A program made the translations under genes and the position numbers. The notes beneath the pieces were generated by a model. It was not told the origin of the DNA. It was given only the letters and a program-made list of their open reading frames with translations, and did not search any database. From Circinella minor (taxonomy: Eukaryota; Mucoromycota; Mucoromycetes; Mucorales; Lichtheimiaceae): a stretch of 64,000 bases of DNA. This document shows positions 24,945 through 36,954 of the stretch, one piece after another; position 1 is the first letter of the stretch, and every line of letters begins with the position of its first letter. The stretch lies in contig JAEPRB010000042.1 of NCBI GenBank assembly GCA_016758965.1, forward strand, positions 62,001-126,000. Direction: 5' to 3'.

Positions 24945-25098
24945 CGCAATGCTCTTGGCCGCAACTTTTTTTTTTAAAAAAAACTACGTAGACAGGTCAC
25001 TACCAACGTGGAGGTGGTATTGCGTCAGGACCCAACTTCCCCAGTGCCTATCTGGATCATCGGCCCTCTTTATTATCCGAAGATAGAAAGAGTTGGTT
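24945..25098. repeat. Right arm of the inverted repeat
   Basis: Reverse-complement copy of 20271-20437, roughly 85-90% identical by eye, with a T10A8 palindrome in its A/T spacer where the left arm has a TTATTATTA spacer. The arms face each other across 4.5 kb. Confidence 0.85.
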
Positions 25099-27256
25099 TA
25101 TGACAGCACATGGCGACCTGTCAAAGGCCTCCTGGATGAGAAAAAAAGTTCATGACCTAGTCTTGCTTATCTTGTGCATTGAATGCCACCCATCTTCCAT
25201 AGCCTAAAATACCAATACTATGAATATTAGTATATATACGTACAGAAAAAAAGACCATTGTCTGGTTTATAAGCTAGTAATAATAATAACGACATACCCC
25301 ATCATCCAAAACATCAACTTTATGAAAGTCAAAAGAAACTTATAGACAAAACACTAAACTCGTTCATTAACCAGGTGGACCACACATTTGTCAAGAATTT
25401 CTTTGCAAAAACAGTACAATAACGACACTGTATCCGCTACTCAAACTGCCCTTTGCAAAATGCGTACGCCGTCTGCATTTCGCCCGACGCAAAGCTGCGG
25501 TGACACGCCTACATGTGGCTGCCTGGTCACTCACTTAAGTAACGATCATACCCAGGACTGTTCACAAGGCTGGTGCCAATGTATCTTCTTTCTTGAATCA
25601 ATGGCTGGAGTTATTAATCGAATACTTTTAATGTGTTAGGATGCTTAATCAGAAGCCCGTAAAGCTGTAGTAGCGATTATACTTGCCGACGTCAGAGCGA
25701 TCAAAGCTGCCAACAGCTACGTAATTATATTTAAGAGTGACCTTTCTGATACAAATATAAGTTCAATAAAAAAAATTACTGTAATATGGTAGGTTTTTCC
25801 ACATTCTTAATTTTTATGGTAGAATCTCAATGGTAAATAATGAGTGAATTTTGTTTATATTAAGATCTTTTCTTTGCTTGCTATGGAAAGCAAGAAGTCT
25901 AGAATAACAAAAAATAAAACTTTCAAAGATATCACACTACAGGAAAGCACACGAGTTTTAACTCATTCACCCAACACTACAGTATACACCATGATACTTT
26001 CACCAGTGTTAGCGAGTCCCCACCTTCCCAAATATACTGATACGACAACCATATGAACCTTTTAAATTTTGAGTCTTTCAGGAATAATGTATCAACTACT
26101 TGGAAGAAACTTAGCTGGTTAAAAGTTTTATTTTTAGTTGGCAGTCCTTTGCTTCTTGTATCTCATGAATATCATGTTGCACAATTTCTTTCACTTGACA
26201 CTTTATAACATGATAAAGACGTTCGTGTTAAAAAAAAAATTCTTGTTTGAACGAAAGCGCTGTTTCAAATAATAGGAAAGTTTGCATAAGCAAAACACAG
26301 GCTTACTGTTTTGAGCTTGTCTGATATTTGGATCAGACAAGAAGAGAATAAAGTATAATGTTTATTAAGGAAGAAAAAATAAACAATAATAAGCTTGAGT
26401 ATTAAGATTCAGTACAATAGAAAAAAAACAGCTTTTATATATGTTAGATAATATATTAATAATAATAAAATCGATCGTGTAAATTTCATTTGACATTGTA
26501 TACGTAAGAATCATTATTATGTTAAGTAATACATATATTTATTTATAATGCTCTTCACTACCAGAGTCATATTATTTTGCTTTAAATAGAATGACATTGC
26601 AGCTTGGTTCTAAATCAACGGACCCATATTTATTTTACTTGTTCATGAACAAAACTTTTCTGCAATGTATGTTTATTGTTGTCACCGGATCCAAAGCATT
26701 ATTATTATTATTATTATTGATTATTATATTTTGGTTTCCCTAGCAACCATTTGTCTTAACACCCGAATTTTGCAAAAGACTGCTTTTGAATCAAGATATA
26801 TATAAATATATTTGACCCTTAATCCTTTTCATTTCCTATAAATAACAAAACACAATAGTCTATTAATTGTTAAAATCAACAACTCATAAAATTCATTTAA
26901 TATTTTTAAATATGATGTAATATTATCATCACATACATTTAAAATATTCATATATGAGCAAGATATATCTTATATATGTATGTGCCTTCTCGAGCCTTAT
27001 AGTATTTCAAAAATCTTACTATATACACTTAATACCATATTCTATATCTCTTGAGATATTTCTCAACATTGTCTCCAAATGGTCTATACTGAAAAGTTCA
27101 TAATGTTGATTTTGAAAAAAATAAAAAGTCATTTGCTTCGAAAATAATAATTGAGACTCAAATATTATTATTATTATTATTATTTCTGTAAATGTAAATA
27201 AATGAATAAGTCAGTCATTTGTCAGCAAAAAGAAGGTTATTGAAGATAAAATAGAA

Positions 27257-27262
27257 ACGCGT
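27257..27262. promoter_or_regulatory. ACGCGT (MCB-type) site, distal
   Basis: Palindromic ACGCGT, the binding core of MBF-type cell-cycle factors in yeasts, 339 bp upstream of the first RNR1 ATG. Part of a cluster with 27280, 27775, 27873 and 27889. Confidence 0.55.
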
Positions 27263-27279
27263 TGTATTATAAATATGGA

Positions 27280-27285
27280 ACGCGT
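27280..27285. promoter_or_regulatory. ACGCGT (MCB-type) site, proximal
   Basis: Second palindromic ACGCGT, 23 bp after the first. A closely spaced pair upstream of a ribonucleotide reductase gene is the classic arrangement for G1/S control in yeasts; its use in this lineage is inference. Confidence 0.55.
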
Positions 27286-27595
27286 GTCGTGATTAATTTT
27301 TTTTTTTTTGGTGGACTGCTGAGGAAACGGATTTCAATTCCGAACTCTTTAATCTTTTATATTTTCTTAGACAATCTTCCACCCGCCCCTTCCTTCTCTT
27401 CCGCAAGTTCGTTCAAAAAAAAAAGAAAACCAAAAAAGAAAAGACTTTGGTTAGTTCTTATAAATAATACCATTTTGCTCGATACTTTATATTTTATTCT
27501 ATATATACCATAATTATTATATATCAACACCATTATTTTCTGACTATTTTTATTTATTTATATCAAAATACTTTATAAAACCTTTTTCTATAATA

Positions 27596-30518
27596 ATGCA
27601 GGCAATTAGTAATAATAATAATAATAACCAAAATCATAAACATATACCTTCACTCATGTTTGTCGTCAAAAGAGGTAAATATTATATATTATTATTATTA
27701 TATCTATTTTAAAAGTATTAATCATATATATATATATATATCTCATAATTATATAAAATAGATGGTCGTCATGAACGCGTTGCGTTTGATAAGGTAAGAA
27801 AAAATTATTTTTTTCACCCGTTTTTCTTTTTTTGAACACGAAAAAAAAAATTCAATCCCGCTAAATTTTCTAACGCGTTTTACGCGGCACGCGTCTTTTT
27901 TTTTTACGTGTTTTTTATATTTTTATTTTCCGACTTTAAACTTTTGTTTTTTTTATAGATCACAGCTAGAATTAACAAGTTATGTTATGGATTAAATATG
28001 ACTTATGTGGATCCTATAACCATTACACAAAAAGTCATTTCTGGTGTCTATCAAGGTGTTACTACTGTTGAATTAGATAATTTAGCTTCTGAAACAGCTG
28101 CTTATATGACCACCCGTCATCCAGATTATGCTACCTTGGCTGCTCGTATTGCTATTTCCAACGTTCACAAGGAAACCAAAAAAGTTTTCTCTCAAGTCAT
28201 TGATGATTTATATACTTATGTCAATCCAAAGACATCCAAGCACTCACCTATGATTTCAACCGAAACTCATAAAATTATTATGGACAATGCAGAACGTCTC
28301 AACTCAGCCATTATTTACGATCGTGATTATGGATATAATTTCTTTGGATTTAAAACATTGGAACGCTCTTATCTTTTGAAAATCAATGGCAAAATTGCTG
28401 AACGTCCTCAACATATGTTGATGCGTGTCTCAGTTGGTATTCATGGTCGAGATATTGAAGGTGCTATTGAAACTTATAATTTAATGTCAGCTCGTCATTT
28501 TACACATGCCAGTCCTACTTTGTTTAATGCTGGTACACCAAGACCTCAACTTTCATCCTGTTTCTTATTGACCATGAAGGAGGATTCGATCGAGGGCATT
28601 TATGAAACACTCAAGATTTGCTCTCAAATTTCAAAGACAGCTGGTGGTATTGGTTTGAATATTCATCAAATTCGTGCATCTGGATCATATATTGCTGGTA
28701 CCAATGGTTATTCCAATGGTATTGTTCCCATGTTACGTGTTTTCAATAACACAGCTCGTTATGTTGATCAAGGTGGTAATAAGCGTCCTGGTGCATTTGC
28801 TATGTATTTGGAACCTTGGCATCCTGATGTCTTTGACTTTTTGGATTTACGCAAGAATACTGGTAAAGAAGAAAATCGTGCTAGAGATTTGTTTTATGCA
28901 TTGTGGATTCCTGATTTATTCATGCAACGTGTTGAAGATAATGGTGACTGGTCCTTGTTTTGTCCAAGTGAAGCTCCTGGTTTACATGAAGTTTGGGGTG
29001 AAAAGTTCGAGGTAATAATTAATAATATTTATTTGGATAACTACAACATCGACAACATTGAAAAAAAAATAAGATGCTGCTTCATACTATGTAATTACTG
29101 GATTAGTTTTTTTTTTTAACTCGATGGACAAATTATTTAGGAATTATATCATAAATATGAACGTGAAGGACGTGCACGTAAGACCATCAAAGCTCAAAAA
29201 TTATGGTATGCTATTCTTGAAGCACAAACTGAGACTGGTGGTCCCTTCATGTTATACAAGGATGCATGCAATCGTAAATCCAATCAACAAAATCTCGGTA
29301 CTATCAAGTGTAGTAACTTGTGTACCGAAATTGTTGAATACTCAAGTCCTGATGAAGTAGCTGTTTGTAACTTGGCTAGTGTTGCATTACCAAGCTTTGT
29401 TGTTAATCGTGAAAGATATGATTTCAAAAAGTTGCACGATGTAAGTAATATAATGATAATTATTTTCTTTTTAAAATACATTTATAAATTATTAACTCAT
29501 CCTTTCTTTACCTCTTTCTTCGCTTGCTTTTAATAATAATAATAATAAACAGGTTACCAAGGTGATTACTCGAAACCTTAACAAGATCATTGATGTAAAT
29601 TACTATCCTGTCCCTGAAGCCAAACGATCCAACATGCGTCATCGACCTATTGGTCTTGGTGTTCAAGGTCTTGCTGATGCATTTATGTTAATGCGTTTCC
29701 CCTTTGATTCCGAAGAAGCACAAAAACTCAATGTTCAAATCTTTGAAACCATTTATCATGCTGCCTTGGAAGCTTCTTGCGAATTAGCTCAAGAACACGG
29801 CACTTATGAAACTTATGAAGGCTCTCCTGTATCTAAGGGAACTTTACAGTATGATTTCTGGGGTGTCACACCTACCGATTTATGGGATTGGAAATCACTC
29901 AAACAAGATATTGCTAAGCATGGTCTTCGAAATTCTCTTTTGGTTGCACCTATGCCAACAGCATCCACATCTCAAATTTTGGGCTATAATGAATGTTTCG
30001 AACCTTATACTTCCAACTTATATACACGTCGTGTGCTCGCCGGTGAATTCCAAATTGTTAATCCCTGGTTATTGAAGGATTTGGTTGAATTAGGTCTTTG
30101 GAATGACGATGTCAAGAATATGATTATGTCCGATAGTGGTTCTATTCAACGTATTCCTAATATTCCTGATCATTTGAAACAACTTTACAAGACCGTATGG
30201 GAATTAAGACAACGTACTATTATTGATATGGCTGCAGATCGTGGTGCTTTTATCGATCAAAGTCAAAGTTTGAACATTTTCATTGGTGAACCTAACTTTG
30301 GAAAATTGACAAGTATGCACTTTTATGGTTGGAAGAAGGGATTAAAGACAGGTATGTATTATTTACGTACAAGACCTGCTGTCGATGCTATTAAGTTTAC
30401 AGTGGATCAATTGTCATTGAAGGAGTACCGAGAAAGAAAGACCGCAGAAGAAGATAATGAAGCAGCTATGGTTTGTTCACTTGAAAACAAAGATGCTTGT
30501 GTTAGCTGCAGCGGTTAA
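27596..30518 (+). CDS. RNR1: Ribonucleotide reductase large subunit (class Ia, R1)
   Basis: Catalytic R1 subunit; with R2 it reduces ribonucleoside diphosphates to deoxy forms for DNA synthesis. Five exons (27596-27674, 27762-27793, 27959-29011, 29141-29440, 29553-30518) give 809 aa. Family homology begins at Met21 ([22 protein letters not shown] cone), so ATG 27656 is an alternative start that would remove an Asn-rich 20-residue extension. Redox Cys238 is in LSSCFL, the active-site triad is Asn447, Cys449, Glu451 (NLCTE), its partner is Cys464 (AVCNLAS), and the C-terminal pair is CVSC. Length is normal for eukaryotic R1. Five ACGCGT sites lie in the promoter, exon 2 and intron 2, consistent with S-phase control. 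It converges with the PH-like gene 409 bp downstream. Confidence 0.97.
27775..27894. promoter_or_regulatory. Three further ACGCGT sites in RNR1 exon 2 and intron 2
   Basis: ACGCGT occurs at 27775-27780 (within codons GAA CGC GTT of exon 2), 27873-27878 and 27889-27894 (intron 2). With the two promoter copies this makes five in 640 bp, while only three others were noticed elsewhere (14199, 18898, 19149). Confidence 0.45.
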
Positions 30519-30927
30519 ATAATACATTTCTTCTCCTCTCCCCTCCCCTCTCACACTCTCTCTCGCTCTCACACACACTCTCTCTCACACATTTTTTTTA
30601 TCATTTCTTTCAAACACTCTTTATAAACTCTTGTATAACCTTCTTTCATCTATTTCATTTTATTCGTACTTTTCTTTTTATATACATATATATATTCTTC
30701 TTACATTTCTCTACAAACAAACAAACCAAAAACCCCCATTTTCTCTCTCTCTCTCTCCTTCGCATTAAAAATAAAAATAATATCCTAGCATTTTCTCCAT
30801 AAAGCAACTATGGCTATAATCATAATAATTATACTCACTTTTTTTTATGATAAATATATACGTAATCACATATATGAAATCAGTAAGTTGAAATTGTTTT
30901 CCTTAATTTAATTGTATTTTTTTTTAA
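30519..30927. other. Convergent 3' intergenic spacer, pyrimidine-rich
   Basis: 409 bp between the stop codons of RNR1 and the PH-like gene. It has long CT-rich and CA-rich stretches (30530-30590 and 30740-30762). No gene is seen; both 3' UTRs lie here. Confidence 0.6.
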
Positions 30928-32350
30928 TTACATATAAAAAGACTTACATAAATAAAGTCGAAATCGTTTACGCGATACATGTACATGGTCCAACATAAGT
31001 CTTACTCTTGCTGCACCCACAATATCTGGATTCTTTGCTAACCACACATCCAATCGATGCTTCTTATGTCGAAATTCATCATAATTCGCTTTGGCTACCT
31101 CAATTTGTTCTTGAATATTATAAAGAACATGAAATGCTTGATGATCCAATGATAGAAATTCTTGTAGAGAAGATTTCAGTTGTGATGAAGATCGATCCAA
31201 TTGTATCAAAAGATCTGTATAAGAAGTAATTTCCTTTTTCGATCGAGCGACTTGAGCTGCTAATTGTAACATTTCGGCAGATCCTTCTTGACATTGTTTT
31301 TCCAGTTTTTCCACCAATTCATGTGTTGAACTTGTTAATAATTGTTTATTAATTATTGAATCTCTCTATCTCTCTATTCTAAAGATATACTAGGACAAAA
31401 TTATTTTTTGAAAAAACTTACATGTTATTTTTATCAATGACAATCTTTTGACGACCCATATTAAGATCACGTCGACGTAAAGGTGAATTTGTGAGACGAA
31501 CAAGATTAAGAAACAATTGACGGTCATGGGGTGATCGTGCTCTCAAAATGATAAATGTGTTGTTTTGAAATGTTTCTAAAATAATAGCGGTATGATCTTT
31601 TTTATCGGGTTTAACATTACATGATGCTTGGATCCATTGATCGTGATGTTGAACATTATATAATACGTCTTCCAAGGTGACTTCAGCTGGCTCTTCTTCT
31701 TCTTCCTCTTCTTCCACTTGTTGTTGGGGCGGCTGCAGTTGTTGAGGTTGAGGTTTCAGGTGGTGAGGAACGTCAAGATTATTACTATTATTATTATTAT
31801 TATTATTATTATTACGCTGCATATGAGCCATTGGTGTCACTGTTATTGGTATAGTAGTACCAGATATTGTTGTTGATGCGGATGATGAAGATGATATAGA
31901 TGATTTTGTACTATTACTACGGCTACTTTTTGCTGAAAGATTACTTTTTATTGAAGAATGATCTGATAATGCTAATGTATGTTTCCATGGGCTAAACATG
32001 GCTTGAATTTTTCTTGATGATGATGATGACGATGATGATGATCTTGAAGCAGTAGAAGATGATCGAGAAATATGTGTTGTAGAAGATGTAGATGATAATT
32101 TTCTAGTATTATGATGATATTGATAACTGAATAAACGATGTAATCGTCTTTTTGTTGTTTTCGAGGATGTAATGAATTGACTAGGTCGACTAGGTAATGG
32201 GGCATGATGAAAGTATAAAAAAGCATGTCGTGAACGAAATGGAAGTAAAGCAATGATATGATGATCCAATACTCTTACTAACACATAACAATGAAAATCT
32301 GGCCAACGAAAACAAAACGTATCTAATGTTTCACCATTGAATGAGATCAT
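30928..32350 (-). CDS. Hypothetical PH-like / coiled-coil protein
   Basis: Family not recognised. Exon 1 (31422-32350) starts MISFNGETLDTFCFRW and contains Ser-rich stretches, a poly-Asn run and an acidic Glu run. Its last 60 residues (HTAIILETFQNNTFIILRARSPHDRQLFLNLVRL) look like the end of a PH domain: two strands and a C-terminal helix. Exon 2 most likely begins at 31363 and encodes about 140 helical residues (VEKLEKQCQEG, KKEITSYTDLLIQLDRSS) suited to a coiled coil or BAR-like bundle; a second acceptor near 31333 would also stay in frame. The end is uncertain: unspliced it stops at 30928, but a GTAAGT at 30947 may be used, and joining it to the next good acceptor would make an immediate TGA, shortening the tail by six residues. 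A membrane-trafficking or signalling adaptor role is only a guess. Confidence 0.65.
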
Positions 32351-34034
32351 GTTTTTTTTTAAAAAGAAAAATACAACTATACACTCCTTCTTTTTTTTAA
32401 AAAATTAAAAAAAAAAAAGAGATAGATGGATTTATTTCATCTGAGTGGAGAAGAGGAGATGTATGAATATATAGTACGGGAGGAAAAGAAGAGAAGGAGA
32501 GAAAGTAGAAAAAAAAAGAATAAGGAGCATAGAAGAGAAAGCAAAAAGAGGAGATTTTTTTTTCAGCCCAAGTCAACGGAAAATTATTACTTTTTTAGTA
32601 TTTAAATGTCATGCGGATTATTGTGAATCACTTGGAACACTGTATAAGTTTATTTTTTAGTGTGACAAACATTATAAGTATATATGTTACAGATTTTTTT
32701 TTTTTTTGCGTCAAATAGAAATCAAATTTTGTGCCAGTGATTTTCCTTTACTAACTTTAAGCTTATGTTTGTGCCGTTATATTGTTACTTGACCTTTTTT
32801 AACCTCTAATTGTAGTCGTGGTGGTGGTGGTAATGGTAATCGATCACGCGTAATACAATAGTATGGATATTAGCACTCAAACAGCAAGTTATTAATTGGT
32901 AAATTAGTTACACTTGTCGGTCGACATAGAAAGTAGCACATTAATGATGGAACAAATCATCAAGCTAATAACAGGAATATTAGTGGGGTTCGGTTGGGAA
33001 ACGTGCATCAATGAATACTGTCTCAATAATATTAATCATCTCTGTTTTATGGACAGTGCAGACGACAGATTTTCATAAATCAGTCATATAATCGAATCTA
33101 ACTAATACTTTACGAGAGCGAAGATTTTTAATAGACCTCCAGAACGATCTGTTAAGCTATTTGAGGGATGCTTACACAAAACTTAATGTGAATGGCAGAC
33201 GTTTTTTTCTGTCAAGGACCAGAAAAAATATATTACGTACCTACGCACACACAACCTTTTTCCATAGCTTTTCTTCTATTATAACTCATTTTCAGTTCTT
33301 GAAAAGGTTGGAAATACTACATTCTCTACTTACTAATATGACTTTGCAATACACCAACCACTATCGACTCTTTATCAAACATTGTTGACGAGAAAACATG
33401 GACATCATTTCAAAACAATAGGAGTAATAAAAACACCGAATGAATCTATTACTGCTAGCATGGTCACCATCTAAAAGACCCGTAATAAATGTTTGAAATA
33501 AAAAGAAACCTGAAGATATTTTTTAACAAAATCATCTTTTCCAGTACTTGCTTGTTATCAACAAAATATAAGTATGAATCAAAGAAATATTTATATTGCT
33601 GAAACATTGATTTGAAAATCGGAGCAGTTTGTAATATAAAATATTAGCTAATCTAATGCTTACGCAGGACGCGCGCTCAATAAATTAGTGTGTTTTTGGC
33701 AATCGTCTTAATATATTGTTTTGCTAAGGGTCAATACAAGAGAACATAGAGCAAATTCGAACTATTTTTTTTTTGTTTCGTTTCTACTTTATCGTCGCAT
33801 AAATCTCTTCCATTTTTTCTAGCTAACTTTTTCAAAGATACAGGTGCACTTCATAAGAATGTTATAAAATTCAAGAAATAGTTATTGTTGGAAGATGGAG
33901 GAAATATTTTATTAAAAAAAAAAAAGAAACATTCACACACAGATAAAATGTAGAAGAATCATGGTACAAAAAAAATCAGGAGAGAATAAATATATAATAT
34001 TTTGATAACTCTATACATACACATTTTCAATAAA
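32351..34034. other. Intergenic region with a partial inverted gene copy
   Basis: Purine-rich 5' flank of the PH-like gene at 32440-32560, then a 150-bp stretch (32800-32950) homologous in reverse complement to 34903-35042. The rest shows no supported gene. Confidence 0.55.
32800..32950 (+). pseudogene. Partial decayed inverted copy of the 34-35 kb gene remnant
   Basis: Shares CTAATTGTAGT, AATCGATCAC, ATACAATA, TATGGATATTAGCACTC and GTCGxCATAGAA blocks with the opposite strand of 34903-35042. The reading frame from the shared ATGGATAT is stopped after ten codons, and indels separate the copies. Confidence 0.55.
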
Positions 34035-35075
34035 AAAAATATGCAGCGGATGTATATGCTGATAAAGTACGTGTCAATGTGAAAGCAATGAATCTATGAT
34101 CACTACGATTATTATTTGGTATTGAAGGTATAATGGATAATGGTCTAGAAGTAGGCGATGATGATGATCTGGATAATGGATAATTACTATTATTATTGTT
34201 AATATTGTTAATATTGTTAATATTGTTAATATTGTTGCTACGAACAGCAGAATCGATATGTTATGGATTATATCTTACTGATGCTTCTTTTGTATAGTTA
34301 TCAATCGCATTTGTTTCTATTAAACTTTTATTCGAGAGCAGTCAATCCAGATTTATATGATACTGTATCGTTTAATTCGTTTCAAAATAAATAATAGCAT
34401 TTTACATTAACGTGAAAAGTATTACCCAAATATTGATTGATATGGTAAACAAACCCTTTTAAAAATAGCCATGGATTGGGTAATGATGACGACACTGAAT
34501 ATTGCATAATGAAAATCATAAGGTTGGGCATATGGTATTACTGTAGCCTTTTGACAATAAGTTTGGTTTAATGTAGTAAACAACGAGTAAAATCAATAAA
34601 AAAGCTCGGTCACTTGCTGAAAGACTAAAAGATGTCGAATGAGAATTAGTAGTAGCACTGTTAGGGATACCGGTATATTGGAATGTTTATCTATGATGAT
34701 GTTCTCACATGGGACCACCGAGATTATTAGTATTAGTATTTTTGTGAAGATGTTTTAAATTACTATTATGTATTATTATTATTATTCCACTCTCCTAACA
34801 TCACACTATCACAAGAAAATAGTCCTGAGTTATGTTTTCGAGTGTATAGTATTTCTATTATTACAATGATATTATTGTTATTACTATCATTAGGTTAAAA
34901 ATTTATTGCATCAATATTCGTATGGCTTCTATGACGACTGGCAGCTGTAAGTGGTCTATCAATAGCTGACGGTCGAGTGCTGATATCCATGATATTGTAT
35001 CATGTTGTGATCGATTACTACTACTACTACAATTAGGGGTTAAAAAAAGACGATGAAAAATATAATGTACAAACA
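34035..35075 (-). pseudogene. Eroded gene, family unknown
   Basis: The minus strand shows pieces with protein-like composition in changing frames: MDISTRPSAIDRPLTAASRH near 34992, a hydrophobic SASDRAFLLILLVVYY segment near 34600, NQTYCQKATVIPYAQPYDFH near 34540, an Asn/Ile repeat (tandem TTAATATTG, 34197-34242) and a C-terminal block SPTSRPLSIIPSIPNNNRSD near 34130. Stops and frame changes interrupt every model I could build. It may be a recently inactivated Ser/Asn-rich gene. A functional gene with several unrecognised introns cannot be fully excluded. Confidence 0.45.
34196..34243. repeat. TTAATATTG nonamer tandem repeat
   Basis: About four to five units of a 9-bp repeat; read on the minus strand it gives Asn-Asn-Ile repeats inside the eroded gene. 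Confidence 0.8.
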
Positions 35076-35484
35076 TAAGCTCAAAGTTAGTAAAACAAAA
35101 TTACTGGCATAAATTTATTCCTTAGGCAACACAAAATTTTCATTCTTGCTTGGCGCAAATAATTTGGGAAAAAAAAACCTGTATTATATGACCCAACAAC
35201 CCTTTTATATATATATATATATGTATAATAATCATGTTGCAAAAAGAAAAAATGTGCGGAGCTTTTCATTAAGTAAAACAATAAAATAAAAACGGGGAAA
35301 GGGCCACCCAACTTAAAATTTCTCGTACAAATACACAAAACCAACATTATTTTCTTTTTGAACATCCTTCACTTTTTCTTATTCTTTTTTTTCTTTCTTT
35401 TTTCCACTCTTTTTATATCAGTTCTTCTCGTTCAAGTGTTTTCTTTTTAACCTCTCAAAAAAATATTATATTTAATGAAATAAT
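35076..35484. promoter_or_regulatory. Upstream region of the bZIP gene
   Basis: 409 bp of AT-rich DNA ahead of the bZIP ATG with a pyrimidine-rich leader (35376-35460, CTTTTTCTTATTC type) just upstream of the start. No specific site is claimed. Confidence 0.4.
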
Positions 35485-36954
35485 ATGTTTGCTACAACTT
35501 CAAACACAGCTAATAATAATAGTAATAATAACAATAGTAGTTACTTTGATACTACTATGACGACGACGACAAACAACACTTCATCGTCATCGCCTAATGA
35601 CATGTTGACCACAACAACGCAACCACATAGTAACCACTTTTACCATTCAAATAATAATCGTAAGTAGTTATTAAATGTTTTTACTATTAGCACAGACATT
35701 TTTTTTGACAAAAAAGGGGGGGAAAAACAAACTCTTATATTAATTATTGATATTACTTTTTTTTTTTTAGCTCCTTCACTTACAACCTCCTCGACTAATA
35801 CGACAACAACAGCTTCAGGACATCCTTCTCCATCTTCCTTACCACCTACTTATGCCACATTGCCACGAACAACTAAGTTGGAAGAAGAACCTAATCCATT
35901 TGAGCAAAGTTTTTCAAAACCAGTCTTACCACCTGTATCTTCTATTGAAAGTCCAGGCCTTCATAAGACCACATTGTGGGATTCTTTACGAGCTGGTCCC
36001 TTATCTCCTTCCATGCTATTGGGCCCTGCTGGAAATAAACAACGTACATCAACATCATCTTCTTTATCATCAACATCTTCAATATCTTCAACTTCTTCAT
36101 CTGCAGGTGAAGGAATAATAGCATCTTATCATCATAGTAATACAGGTATAAAAAAAATTAATTTAGAAAAACACACAGAAAAAAAAAAAAAAAAAAAAAG
36201 TCATCTCATCATTTATATACACATATAAAAATAACAACAAAACTCAAAAATTGGGAATGTTAGGATTTGTAAAATACAATAACCATCATCAACAAACTGT
36301 TACAGTGAACCGTGCACAACACCAAAGTCCGTCTGTGAAACGTACACATACTGAACCAACTCTGGAAAGTATTCATCTTCGCCATCAAAACGGCGATAAT
36401 GATGCTGATGATTATGATAATGTTTTTGAAAGACCTAATATAAAACGTAGAGCACAATCCAATACCACAGCTTCAATTAGTAACACTTTAATGGATGGTG
36501 AAGAAAAGCGTAAAAACTTTTTAGAAAGAAACAGATTAGGTAATGGTTCGGTCATAATGATTTAATACTTGTAAGCAAAAAATTAATTGGTTAACTATTT
36601 TTATACTTTAATTGATGTATAGCGGCACTGAAATGTCGTCAAAGAAAAAAACAATGGTTACAAAACCTTCAAGACAAAGTGGAATATTTATCAACAGATA
36701 ATGAACAATTACAAATGCAAAATAATGCATTACGTGAACAATTGATTGAATTAAAATCCATGTTGTTAGTACATAAAACATGTCCTGTGAATTCAGAAGC
36801 TGTTATTGATGCGGTAAATCGTCCTATACCAGGAAGCAATAATATCATACGACATCATCAACAACAGCAACAACAACAATATCATCATTCAACTTCTTCT
36901 ATTCATTTTTCATCTAATGCTTCACACAGATTCTCATCTTATTCTCGAAATTAA
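35485..36954 (+). CDS. atf1: Atf1-like bZIP stress transcription factor
   Basis: Nuclear activator of the ATF/CREB type, in fungi usually downstream of the stress MAP kinase. Exons 35485-35659, 35771-36145, 36306-36539 and 36623-36954 give 371 aa; an alternative acceptor for exon 3 at 36264 is in phase and gives 385. The N-terminus is Asn/Ser/Thr-rich. NPFEQSFS and LWDSLRAGPLSPSMLLGPAG match the Aft1 osmotic-stress (OSM) domain. The basic region EEKRKNFLERNRLAALKCRQ with RKKQW is diagnostic of the Atf1 family and is split by the last intron; a leucine zipper follows (LQDKVEYLSTDNEQLQMQN), then the HKTCPV motif seen in Atf1. A Gln run and a Ser/His tail end the protein. Confidence 0.92.

Larger units (their letters stand above)
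25099..27595. other. Gene-poor region upstream of RNR1
   Basis: No supported gene. A locally GC-richer stretch at 25388-25639 has an 83-codon open frame with many Cys residues (GDTPTCGCL, CSQGWCQC) but no ATG and no clear family; it may be a gene remnant. The last 350 bp form the promoter of the ribonucleotide reductase gene and contain two ACGCGT motifs. Confidence 0.55.
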
